In this document: piece by piece, positions 55,244 through 63,110 of the stretch
Layout of the letters: the number at the start of each line of letters is the position of its first letter
How positions within the stretch are numbered: the stretch's first letter is position 1
DNA from: Salinadaptatus halalkaliphilus
GTDB lineage: Archaea; Halobacteriota; Halobacteria; Halobacteriales; Natrialbaceae
Length of the DNA stretch: 64,000 bases
Direction of reading: 5' to 3'
NCBI RefSeq assembly: GCF_006543045.1
Contig: NZ_RBZW01000021.1
Coordinates: forward strand, 124,001 to 188,000
The notes under the pieces: model-generated
Told to the model about the DNA's origin: nothing
The model's database searches: none
Seen by the model: only the letters and a program-made list of their open reading frames with translations
Translations under genes and position numbers: made by a program

Positions 55244-57211
55244 ATGGGACAAACTCTCACCGAAAAGATTCTCGACGACCACCTCGTCGAGGGCGAACTC
55301 GAGACCGGCGAGGAAATCGGGATCGAGATCGATCAGGTGCTGACTCAGGACACGACCGGCACGATGGTCTGGCTGCAGTTCGAAGCGATGGGACTGGAGG
55401 AAGTCCAGACCGAGATCGCAGCCCAGTACTGCGACCACCAGACCTACCAGTTCGACTTTAAGAATACTGACGACCACCGCTTCCTGCGTTCTGCAGCCGG
55501 CACCTACGGGGCTCACTTCTCTCGCCCCGGCAACGGTATCTGTCACAACGTCCACCGCGAGAACTTCGCCGCACCCGGCAAAACGCTGCTGGGGTCGGAC
55601 AGCCACACCCCGACGCCCGGCGGGATCGGCGAACTCGCGATCGGCTCCGGCGGGATCGACGTCACCGTCGCGATGGGTGGCGCACCCTACTACATCGAGA
55701 TGCCCGAGATCGTCAGCGTCCGCCTCGAGGGCGAACTCCCCGAGTGGGCCACCGCGAAAGACGTCATTCTCGAGCTCCTGCGACGCCTCAGCGTCAAGGG
55801 CGGCGTCGGCAAGATCCTCGAGTACACCGGCCCCGGCGTCGAGACGCTCACCGCGCCCGAGCGCATGACGATCACGAACATGGGCACGGAACTCGGCGCG
55901 ACCACGTCGATCTTCCCGACCGACCACCAGACCGAGGACTACCTCGAACGGGTCGGCCGCGGCGACGAGTACGTCGAGCTCCAGCCCGACGACGACGCCG
56001 AGTACGACGACGAGATCGTCGTCGACCTCTCGGATCTCGAGCCGCTGATCGCCCAGCCATCGATGCCCGACAAGGTCGTCCCCGTCAGCGAGGTCGCGGG
56101 CGAGTCCGTCGAGCAGGTTATCGTCGGCTCCTGTACGAACGGCGGCTACGAGGACATCCTCCCCGTCGCCAAGATGCTCGAGGGTCGCGAGACCTCGATG
56201 GAGACCGAGACGATCGTCGCGCCCGGCTCCAAGCAGGCCTCCGAGATGCTCGCCCGCGAGGGCTGGGTCGCGGAGATGATGGCCGCCGGCGTCAACTTCT
56301 CTGAAGCGACGTGTGGTGCCTGTATCGGCATCGGCCACGTGCCAGCGTCGGACTCCGTCTCCCTGCGTACCTTCAACCGCAACTTCGAGGGTCGCTCCGG
56401 GATCGAAGACGACAACGTCTACCTCTGTTCGCCGGAGGTCGCCGCCGCCGCCTCGATCAAAGGCGAGATCGTCGACCCACGCGACCTCGAGGACGAAGTC
56501 GACGACCTTGAGGCGCCCGGCGTCGAGCTTCCCGACGAGTACGACGGCTCGAAGACGGACCTCATCAGTCCCGACGAAGCCGTCGATGACGAGCTCATCA
56601 AGGGGCCGAACATCGGCGACGTCCCGATTCGCGACCAGCTCAGCAGCGACGTCGAAGGCGAGGCCTTGCTCAAGATGGAGGACAACATCACGACCGACCA
56701 CATCATCCCTGCAACGCAGGACATCCTGATGTACCGGTCGAACGTCCCCAAACTCTCCGAGTTCACCCTCAGCCGCGTCGACGACACCTTCGCCGAGCGC
56801 GCACTCGAGGCCGACGGCGGCTTCCTCGTCGCCGGCGAGAACTACGGGCAGGGCTCCTCGCGTGAACACGCCGCGCTCTGTCCGATGTATCTGGGCATCG
56901 AGGGCGTCCTCGCACAGAGCTTCGCCCGGATCCACCGCGCGAACCTCTTCAACTTCGGTATCGTCCCGCTGACGATCGACGAGGACACCTACGAGTCGAT
57001 CGATCAGGGCGACGAGATCGAGATCGTCGACGACGTCTACGAGGCCGTCACCAGCGGTCAGGAAGAGTTTACCGTCCGTGTCGGCGGCGACGAGTACACC
57101 GCGACGCTGGACGCCTCCGAACGCGAACGCGACATCCTCGCCGCCGGTGGCAAGCTCGCCTGGACGAAAGAGCAGGCCGAAGACAGCGGTGCTGCAACCG
57201 CAGACGACTAA
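55244..57211 (+). CDS. acn: Aconitate hydratase
   Basis: 655 residues, IRP-like family used in the haloarchaeal TCA cycle. The three 4Fe-4S ligands are in GSCTNGGYED and ATCGACIGIG; the N-terminal LLGSDSHTPTPGGIGELAIG and the C-terminal swivel domain GENYGQGSSREHAALCP, GVLAQSFARIHRANLFNFGI are all present. Catalyses citrate to isocitrate. It has its own promoter upstream and is followed by a hairpin cluster (see 57245-57351). Confidence 0.97.
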   Translation: MGQTLTEKILDDHLVEGELETGEEIGIEIDQVLTQDTTGTMVWLQFEAMGLEEVQTEIAAQYCDHQTYQFDFKNTDDHRFLRSAAGTYGAHFSRPGNGICHNVHRENFAAPGKTLLGSDSHTPTPGGIGELAIGSGGIDVTVAMGGAPYYIEMPEIVSVRLEGELPEWATAKDVILELLRRLSVKGGVGKILEYTGPGVETLTAPERMTITNMGTELGATTSIFPTDHQTEDYLERVGRGDEYVELQPDDDAEYDDEIVVDLSDLEPLIAQPSMPDKVVPVSEVAGESVEQVIVGSCTNGGYEDILPVAKMLEGRETSMETETIVAPGSKQASEMLAREGWVAEMMAAGVNFSEATCGACIGIGHVPASDSVSLRTFNRNFEGRSGIEDDNVYLCSPEVAAAASIKGEIVDPRDLEDEVDDLEAPGVELPDEYDGSKTDLISPDEAVDDELIKGPNIGDVPIRDQLSSDVEGEALLKMEDNITTDHIIPATQDILMYRSNVPKLSEFTLSRVDDTFAERALEADGGFLVAGENYGQGSSREHAALCPMYLGIEGVLAQSFARIHRANLFNFGIVPLTIDEDTYESIDQGDEIEIVDDVYEAVTSGQEEFTVRVGGDEYTATLDASERERDILAAGGKLAWTKEQAEDSGAATADD

Positions 57212-57244
57212 GCACGGTCGTCGATCAGACAATTTCGCTGAATC

Positions 57245-57351
57245 GAGGCGCTAAGCCTCCTTCCTCAGCGAGCGCCGAAGGCGCGAGCAAGAAGAGATAC
57301 AGCGTTCACAAGGGCGAGCTCTTGTGTGCGAACGAGACGCGAAGCGTCTCG
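57245..57351. other. Cluster of four short hairpins after the aconitase gene
   Basis: Stems: GAGGC/GCCTC (57245-57259), GCGCC-GAA-GGCGC (57272-57284), CACAAG.../CTTGTG (57307-57326) and CGAGACGC-GAA-GCGTCTCG (57333-57351). Two share a GAA triloop. The run begins 30 bp after the aconitase stop. It could act as a terminator or RNA 3' end, or be the remnant of a transposon terminus. Confidence 0.55.
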
Positions 57352-57370
57352 TCAACGCCCCATGAGTTTC

Positions 57371-57580
57371 TCACTCGTCCGCTGTCGTATCGATTCCGAA
57401 CAGCCTATTTCCACCGCAGTATCCTATAACGGCGTTTTGTACGAATCCCAGCCCAACAATCCCGGCGATCACTGCAGTCGTTCGTTGCTTCGCCCGGTAC
57501 GCCGAGATAGCGATTGCCACGAGCCAGATTCCGACGATTCCGCGAGCGATTCGTCCAGTTTGATCCAGATTTGTGTGCAT
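57371..57580 (-). CDS. DUF2892-type small membrane protein (YgaP-like)
   Basis: 69 residues. MHTNLDQTGRIARGIVGIWL, the second helix AGIVGLGFVQNAVIGYCGGN and the short tail match DUF2892 two-helix proteins, which in bacteria include the membrane part of the YgaP rhodanese. Divergent from the Bat-like gene. Confidence 0.85.
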   Translation of the reverse strand: MHTNLDQTGRIARGIVGIWLVAIAISAYRAKQRTTAVIAGIVGLGFVQNAVIGYCGGNRLFGIDTTADE

Positions 57581-57696
57581 GGATCGCGGTTCGTTCCGCA
57601 AGGACGAGTCACTGCTGCCGAATACTTCCGTTGGGTTTATATTCGCTGCTGGCCCCCCCATCGGTGCTTTTGTGTTATCACCGAGTTGTCCCAAAT

Positions 57697-58353
57697 ATGA
57701 AGCGGGTTCGAATCACGATATCGCCACCGGACGAGTATTTGCCCCCCGTTTACCGGCTTCTTACTCGAGAAGCGCCATACCTTTCGAACGTGCGGATCGT
57801 CAACTGGAACGTCGCCGACCCGCCTGTCGGATTCTTACTCTGGGTTCGTGGCGAATACCAACGGCTCGGTCGTGCGCTCGAGGAGGCCGTGAACGTCCGC
57901 GACGCTGAGTTGTTCCCGAACGGTGAGGACGAAGCGTACTGCTTTCTGGCCGCTGATCGATCTACCCCTGCCCGACTGTTGTTCGAGAACTTCACTCGCG
58001 ACGATATCCTGACGATACCTCCGATCCAGTGTCACGATGATGGTAGCAGCACGTTCACGTTGATTGGAACGGACGCCGCGATTCAGGCCGCGGTCGAGGG
58101 TGTCCCTGCGGGAGTAGATGTCACGGTCGATGCCGTCGGAACGGGGCCGGTAGCCGATGAGACCGTCATCGGAGCGCTCTCGGCGAGACAGCGTGAGGCC
58201 GTCCGAGCCGCGGTCGCCGTTGGATACTTCGATAGCCCTCGTGGAGCGACTATCGAAGCCGTCGCGAACGAACTGAACTGTGCGACATCGACTGCCTCGG
58301 AACACTTACAGAAAGCCGAATCACGCGTGTTTTCGATGCTCGTTGCGGAGTAA
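57697..58353 (+). CDS. Bacterioopsin-activator-like HTH protein
   Basis: 218 residues. The first 150 residues form the haloarchaeal Bat-type sensor region (ITISPPDEYLPPVYRLLTREA, FNGFTRDDILT-like segment). The C-terminus is the HTH_10 domain SARQREAVRAAVAVGYFDSP and then TSTASEHLQKAES. These proteins regulate transcription in response to light, oxygen or internal signals. Its targets are not visible here. Divergent from the DUF2892 gene. Confidence 0.85.
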   Translation: MKRVRITISPPDEYLPPVYRLLTREAPYLSNVRIVNWNVADPPVGFLLWVRGEYQRLGRALEEAVNVRDAELFPNGEDEAYCFLAADRSTPARLLFENFTRDDILTIPPIQCHDDGSSTFTLIGTDAAIQAAVEGVPAGVDVTVDAVGTGPVADETVIGALSARQREAVRAAVAVGYFDSPRGATIEAVANELNCATSTASEHLQKAESRVFSMLVAE

Positions 58354-58369
58354 GTTGTCCCCTGTGTCA

Positions 58370-58449
58370 TACGGTTTACTGTACGTCATTTCCGGCGTAC
58401 CCGCGACCCGGGCGGCGGGTGCACCGGTACATCAGTACAATAATCCGTC
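58370..58449 (-). mobile_element. Palindromic MITE-like element, copy 7
   Basis: 80 bp in the reverse orientation; the left terminus TACGG is intact, the right one is CCGTC. TCA duplications at 58367-58369 and 58450-58452. Inner stem of the CAC type with two changes; loop GACCCGGGCG. It lies 16 bp after the stop of the Bat-like gene. Confidence 0.9.
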
Positions 58450-58546
58450 TCAGTGCCTTCGTCGGGAATACCAGTTTTGCGGTCCCGTCGTCCACTGGAT
58501 GAACGAACAGCGTCATGTGAGCGGAGCCGATAGCTCGAACAACCGC

Positions 58547-59461
58547 ATGTCCCACGAAAACGCCGGCTACCGTCGACTCTTCGAACCGGATGGGATGACT
58601 TTCGGCGCGAGTTTTCCGCTGACAGGAACCAATCGATCCACACCCGATGTGAGCGACGAACTCCACCTCGCAAAACACGCCGAGGCGGTCGGCTTCGACG
58701 CCCTCTGGGCGCGAGACGTGCCGACGTTCTGGCCGAAATTCGGCGACGCGGGACAGACGTTCGACACCTGGCCGTGGCTCTCCCAGGTCGCCGCCCATAC
58801 CGACGAGATTGCACTCGGCACCTCGAGCGTCGTCCTCCCCCTTCGCCACCCGATTCACGTCGCGAAGTCGGCGGCGACGGTCGACCGCCTGTCGGACGGT
58901 CGGCTCGTGCTGGGCGTCGCGTCGGGGGATCGCGACCCAGAGTATCCCGCCTTCGATATCGACCGGGACGAACGCGGCGCGGCGTTTCGCGACCGATTCG
59001 AGGCTCTGAGAACGCTCTGGACCGAGGAGTTTCCCGAACTCGAGGGCGAGTGGGGAACGCTCGAGGGCGACCTCGACGTGGTTCCGAAACCGACGACCGA
59101 TACCGTCCCACTGTTGCCGACCGGCAACTCGCGTCAGTCCCGCGAGTGGATCGCCGACCACGGCGACGGCTGGCTCTTCTATCACCTCCCCGAGCGCACG
59201 CTCGAGGACTACCTCGCGGACTGGCGCGAACGGGCGGGCGAAAAACCGTTCGTCATCGCGGTTCGGGTCGCGTTCGCCGACGATCCGACGGCCAATCCCG
59301 AGGCGCTTCATCTGGGCTTCGAGGCCGGCGTCGAGTGGTTCCGAACCTACTTCCGACGACTCGAGGAGTTGGGGCTCGATCACGTCATCGTCGGGTTGGT
59401 GGGTGACGATCCGGAACGGGCGCTGTCGGTGTTCGGTGAGGAGATCATCGGCGGGTCGTAA
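58547..59461 (+). CDS. Luciferase-like (LLM) oxidoreductase, BA3436 type
   Basis: 304 residues. FGASFPLTG, FDALWARDVPTFWPKFGDAGQ, LGTSSVVLPLRHPIHVAKSAATVDRLSDGR and LVLGVASGDRDPEYPAF match the TIGR03571 (BA3436) luciferase-type group. The cofactor may be FMN or F420. ATG 58547 was preferred; an ATG at 58499 would add 16 residues. Confidence 0.85.
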   Translation: MSHENAGYRRLFEPDGMTFGASFPLTGTNRSTPDVSDELHLAKHAEAVGFDALWARDVPTFWPKFGDAGQTFDTWPWLSQVAAHTDEIALGTSSVVLPLRHPIHVAKSAATVDRLSDGRLVLGVASGDRDPEYPAFDIDRDERGAAFRDRFEALRTLWTEEFPELEGEWGTLEGDLDVVPKPTTDTVPLLPTGNSRQSREWIADHGDGWLFYHLPERTLEDYLADWRERAGEKPFVIAVRVAFADDPTANPEALHLGFEAGVEWFRTYFRRLEELGLDHVIVGLVGDDPERALSVFGEEIIGGS

Positions 59462-59480
59462 TCGACGCCACACGGACTGA

Positions 59481-59559
59481 TACGGATTGCTGTAACGATT
59501 TACCGGCGAAACCGCAGACGGGTCGCGGTTTCGGCGGTAACGACGTACAGTAAACCGTA
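59481..59559 (+). mobile_element. Palindromic MITE-like element, copy 8
   Basis: 79 bp, TACGG to CCGTA, TGA duplications at 59478-59480 and 59560-59562. Inner stem GGCG-AAA-CCGC with perfect pairing. It is identical to the reverse complement of copy 10 and one base from copy 1. It is the spacer between two convergent genes. Confidence 0.93.
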
Positions 59560-59628
59560 TGAGATGTCGATTCACGCACCTCTGCGTACGTCTTGTGGTT
59601 GGGCCGGTACGGAGATCCACGCCCCGTC

Positions 59629-60756
59629 TCAGAAGCGATCGATAGCGAAGCGGTCGATATCGTGAGCTGTCTCCCCCTCGAGGGTTAGCTCCGCCAGAAT
59701 CTCGCCGATGACGGGTGCGAACTTGAAGCCGTGGCCGGAGAAGCCGGCGCCGACGACGACCTCGGGGTGATCCGGTAGCGTATCGAGGACGAAGTGATCG
59801 TCCGGTGTATTGGTAAAGAGACAGGTCTGGAGCCCCATCGTGGGTCCTGCGCCGCCCGGGAAGTACGTCTCGGCGAATTCCCGGAGCAGGCGCTCGTCGG
59901 CCTGGGTTGGGTCGCGCTCGAACGCGTTTGGGTCGACGGTTTGCTCGCGGTGGTGGTAGCGTCCGAACTTGAACCCGGGAACACCGTGGACGGGAAAGCC
60001 GTAGTACCGACCGTCGGGGACGCGAAGGTTCCAGACTGGGAAGTTTTCCGGGTCGAAGTGGTCAGGCTCGCTCGGCTGGAGCCAGGCGAGCACCTGGCGT
60101 TCCGGGACGGCGACGTCCTCGAGGGTGTCGACGAACTGGGCGGCCCACGCGCCGGCGGTGACGACGAGTTTGTCGGCCTCGTAGGCACCGTAGTCGGTCT
60201 CGACGCGGATCCCGTCGTCGATCGATCGCCAGTCGACGACCCGTTCGCGGGCTCGGATCGTCGCCCCCGCGCGGTGAGCGCGGTCGACGTGGGCGACGAT
60301 GCTCTCCTCGGGGCGGACGAACCCGCCGTCGGGCTGGTAGATCGCCTCGTAGTCCTCGGGCAGCCGGTAGCCGGGGTATCGATCGGTGAGTTCCCCACTC
60401 GAGAGTCGCTCGTACTTGAGGTCGTACTCCTCACAAGAACGCTGGGAGCCCTCGACGAGGTCGCTGCCGGCGGGGCCGGCGTCGATCGAACCGGTTCGGT
60501 ACAGCAGTTGCCGGTCGTGGTCGGCCTCGAGGTTCTGCCACAGCGTGTCGGCACGTTGCAACAGTGGCACGTAGGCAGGGTGTTCGTAGTAGGCAAGCCG
60601 GAAAATACGGGTGTGCCCGTGGGAAGAGCCGTAATCGTGGGGAACATCGTAGCGCTCGAGGCCGAGGACGTCGGCGCCGCGATCGGCGAGGTGGGCCGTC
60701 GTCGCAGCGCCCATCCCACCCACGCCGAGGACGATGACGTCGTATCGGTCGCTCAT
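59629..60756 (-). CDS. solA: N-methyltryptophan oxidase / sarcosine oxidase-like FAD enzyme
   Basis: 375 residues. FAD fold VIVLGVGGMGAATTAHLADRG, GSSHGHTRIFRLAYYEHPAYV (flavin-linking neighbourhood), GFKFGRYHHREQTVDP and GAGFSGHGFKFAPVIGEILAEL. The family oxidises N-methyl amino acids with O2. Flavin-linking Cys is in LQTCLFTNTPDDHFVLD. Lies between identical inverted copies 8 and 10 of the palindromic element. Confidence 0.9.
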   Translation of the reverse strand: MSDRYDVIVLGVGGMGAATTAHLADRGADVLGLERYDVPHDYGSSHGHTRIFRLAYYEHPAYVPLLQRADTLWQNLEADHDRQLLYRTGSIDAGPAGSDLVEGSQRSCEEYDLKYERLSSGELTDRYPGYRLPEDYEAIYQPDGGFVRPEESIVAHVDRAHRAGATIRARERVVDWRSIDDGIRVETDYGAYEADKLVVTAGAWAAQFVDTLEDVAVPERQVLAWLQPSEPDHFDPENFPVWNLRVPDGRYYGFPVHGVPGFKFGRYHHREQTVDPNAFERDPTQADERLLREFAETYFPGGAGPTMGLQTCLFTNTPDDHFVLDTLPDHPEVVVGAGFSGHGFKFAPVIGEILAELTLEGETAHDIDRFAIDRF

Positions 60757-60815
60757 GCCGGCCTCTACGACCGGGCCGTCGAAAAGGTTGTGGAGAACGC
60801 GATACCCGGGTAGCA

Positions 60816-60895
60816 GACGGACTGCTGGATGGCGGTACCGGCGCGACCGCAGGACCGCTCGCGGTCACGCCGGCAAAACGGAACGGCAGACCGTA
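60816..60895 (+). mobile_element. Palindromic MITE-like element, copy 9
   Basis: 80 bp with a changed left end (GACGG). Flanks GCA (60813-60815) and TCA (60896-60898). Inner stem of the CGA type with one mismatch. Next to copy 10, with which it shares the TCA, so one was inserted into the duplication of the other. Confidence 0.85.
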
Positions 60896-60898
60896 TCA

Positions 60899-60977
60899 TA
60901 CGGTTTACTGTACGTCGTTACCGCCGAAACCGCGACCCGTCTGCGGTTTCGCCGGTAAATCGTTACAGCAATCCGTA
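60899..60977 (-). mobile_element. Palindromic MITE-like element, copy 10
   Basis: 79 bp in the reverse orientation, TACGG to CCGTA, TCA at 60896-60898 and 60978-60980; the right TCA is the TGA stop of the Tfx gene. Its reverse complement is identical to copy 8. Confidence 0.93.
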
Positions 60978-61448
60978 TCAATCCTCGTTCTGGTGTCGAA
61001 CACGGACCATCCCGTCGGAAGTGACGCCGACGACGAGCGGCGTCGAAATCTGGCGCCCAGAGACGGCCGAGCCGGCGGCGTCGCTGACGACTTTCATCAG
61101 ATCCGGCGCGGTGTAATCGACCTTGACGCCCTGTTCGTCACAGGCTTCGTAGACGAGTTGTGGTACGTCGTAGAGGTCGGTACCGGCCGGGACGCGAACC
61201 CGGACCGGTGCCCGGAGCGCTTCGGCGAACGCGATCGTTTCGCGGGCCTTTTGGACGTTTTCGCGGCCGCTGGCCTCGATCGAAGAGACGTTCGCCCGCG
61301 AGGTCCCCAGCTCGTCGGCGATCTCTGCCTGTGAGACATCTCGCTCGCGCAGTGCGAGCACCTGTGCTTGCCGGTAGGTCAACACGCTCGTCGACGGATC
61401 GAAGCCGATCTCGCCGAGGAGGTCGTCGACCTCGTCGATCACCGGCAT
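60978..61448 (-). CDS. Tfx family DNA-binding protein
   Basis: 156 residues. The N-terminal HTH (LTYRQAQVLALRERDVSQAE, ADELGTSRANVSSIEASGRE) and the C-terminal VRVPAGTDLYDVPQLVYEACDE region are those of Tfx, first described near molybdenum formylmethanofuran genes in a methanogen. Haloarchaeal members are orphan regulators. ATG 61448 (MPVIDEVDD) was preferred over the further upstream GTG/TTG starts. Confidence 0.88.
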   Translation of the reverse strand: MPVIDEVDDLLGEIGFDPSTSVLTYRQAQVLALRERDVSQAEIADELGTSRANVSSIEASGRENVQKARETIAFAEALRAPVRVRVPAGTDLYDVPQLVYEACDEQGVKVDYTAPDLMKVVSDAAGSAVSGRQISTPLVVGVTSDGMVRVRHQNED

Positions 61449-61623
61449 CCACCTCGATGGCGACTCACTCGCGATCGCAGGATCATACGTCACGATAGTC
61501 ACCGGTAGACCCAAAGCTTCCCCGGTCCGTTCTCGGCGTCGTCACAGCGGATCGGTCGGTGTCGCTCATACTATCGGACAGAACTATTCGAAGACCGATC
61601 GCGAATTCCCGACAGCGTTCACA

Positions 61624-61665
61624 CTGACGTCTGTCTGGAGGTATCTGACGTCTGTTCAGTGGTAT
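61624..61665. repeat. Direct repeat of 21 bp at the end of the HAD gene
   Basis: CTGACGTCTGTCTGGAGGTAT (61624-61644) followed by CTGACGTCTGTTCAGTGGTAT (61645-61665); 16 of 21 bases agree. The TGA stop of the HAD gene lies in the second unit. Confidence 0.6.
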
Positions 61666-62540
61666 CTCTCCTCGAGCCACGCCGGGATGGCGTTGATCGA
61701 CTCGAGGACGGCGGTCGCGTCTTCGGCCTCGTACTTCCGACGGCCCGCCTCACCGGTGAGGCCGCCGGTGAGGACGCCGACACCGTGGTATTCGCGACCG
61801 GGGTCGGCCTCGCTGGCGTTTGTCGCCGTCCGCACGTCATCGAGCGTATCGCCGACGAAGACGACGGTCTCGGCGTCGAACCGATCGGCCAGCGTCGTCA
61901 ACGCTTTCGGGTGGGGTTTGCCCTCCTCCCAGTCGTCCATCGTAAAGCGGTGTATGGGCGGGATTTCGTCCTCGAGACCGACCCGCTCGAGGGCGATTTC
62001 GGCCTCGGCTGCCGGTCGACCCGTGACGACGCCGACATCGTAGCCCGCGAGCAGGGCGTCGCGAGTCTCGGTCTCGAGCAACACCGGCTCGTCGTGGATG
62101 AACCCGCGGGTCTCGAGGTCGGGCTCGTCGCCCTCGAGGCCGCGGTAGAGTTCGGCGCCGAGATACAGTTGTTGAAAGACATCGCGCAGTCGGTCGCGAT
62201 CCCAGCGGTCGGTGACGCGCTGGGTCGCTCGAGCGCCGATGTTCTCGCGAACGACGGTTTCGGCCGCCTCGAGACCGCCGCCGTTGGCCGCGATGCCGTC
62301 GGTGAAGCCGTCGATCGACTCGTCGTAGCCTTCGCCCGCGGCGAGGACGTACAGCGCCGCCGCGTTGGTCAGTTCCCAATCGTTGTTGAACCCGCCCGCG
62401 TCTTTGAACTGCTGGATGTCGTCTTTGCGAATCGTCCGATCGTAGACGCGCTCGATCGACTCGACGATCGCACGGCGGTAGGAGTCGGCGACGTCGACGA
62501 GCACGCCGTCAATATCGAGGACGACGGCATCTACGTTCAT
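61656..62540 (-). CDS. HAD-superfamily hydrolase, TIGR01548 type
   Basis: 294 residues. Motif [21 protein letters not shown] (nucleophile Asp), a long helical cap (residues 30-150), motif [13 protein letters not shown], motif III Lys in [11 protein letters not shown] and motif [14 protein letters not shown]. The family occurs in haloarchaea and is a candidate phosphatase of unknown substrate; it has also been called a histidinol-phosphatase-like group, which cannot be checked here. Confidence 0.85.
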   Translation of the reverse strand: MNVDAVVLDIDGVLVDVADSYRRAIVESIERVYDRTIRKDDIQQFKDAGGFNNDWELTNAAALYVLAAGEGYDESIDGFTDGIAANGGGLEAAETVVRENIGARATQRVTDRWDRDRLRDVFQQLYLGAELYRGLEGDEPDLETRGFIHDEPVLLETETRDALLAGYDVGVVTGRPAAEAEIALERVGLEDEIPPIHRFTMDDWEEGKPHPKALTTLADRFDAETVVFVGDTLDDVRTATNASEADPGREYHGVGVLTGGLTGEAGRRKYEAEDATAVLESINAIPAWLEERYH

Positions 62541-62636
62541 AGCCGGACGAACGGCCTGGCGGGAATAAAGACAGTCGATTTCGTCCCCCCGGCTCGAGGG
62601 CCACGTGGTTGGAAGTGACTCGAGAGACACGTCTCG

Positions 62637-63071
62637 TCACTCGGGAACGTCGTCGGTAGTATTACTCTTTCCGTCGATCTCTCGTGCCACGTACAGCGTC
62701 CCCGACCGAATCGTCTGGCGCTCGACTGGAACCGCCGGCTGGTCGCCACCCAGCGTCGTAAACAGGAAGTCGGCGTCGGCCGCGCGGGCGACCTCGAGCG
62801 CGGATCGATGGAGTTCGGGCGGAAGGTTTCGCGCGTAGATCGCGTCGGCGTCGGCGTAGACAGTCGGATCGGGGTCGACGATGTCGTCACGAACGAATCG
62901 AACGGTTTCGGGAACCTCGCGGCGGTGAACGTCGGTCGCGGTGACGGCTACACCGTCGGCGGCGAGGCGTCGAGCGAGGCCAGTTCGGTGGCCGATACCG
63001 ACCTCGACGACGCGGTCGTACCTCCGAAGGGAGTCGAGCAGTTCGTCTCGATGCTGGCGAGAGTCGCACAC
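62637..63071 (-). CDS. UPF0146 family methyltransferase-like protein
   Basis: 144 residues from GTG. YDRVVEVGIGHRTGLARRLA is a SAM-type G-loop, then VAVTATDVHRREVPETV and IYARNLPPELHRSA. The fold is SAM-methyltransferase-like but UPF0146 proteins are short and no activity has been shown to my knowledge. It is divergent from the archaemetzincin gene with a 39-bp spacer. Confidence 0.78.
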   Translation of the reverse strand: MCDSRQHRDELLDSLRRYDRVVEVGIGHRTGLARRLAADGVAVTATDVHRREVPETVRFVRDDIVDPDPTVYADADAIYARNLPPELHRSALEVARAADADFLFTTLGGDQPAVPVERQTIRSGTLYVAREIDGKSNTTDDVPE

Positions 63072-63110
63072 GGCGAGACGTTTATGACACCCGCGGTCAT
63101 AGCCGTTGTC

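Noticed and set aside
55193-57232. 679-codon minus-strand frame antisense to aconitase
   Set aside because: No family pattern; aconitase on the plus strand has all cluster cysteines.
3706-60977. CRISPR array from the repeated hairpins
   Set aside because: The repeats are dispersed, not spaced with regular unique spacers, and have duplicated targets.
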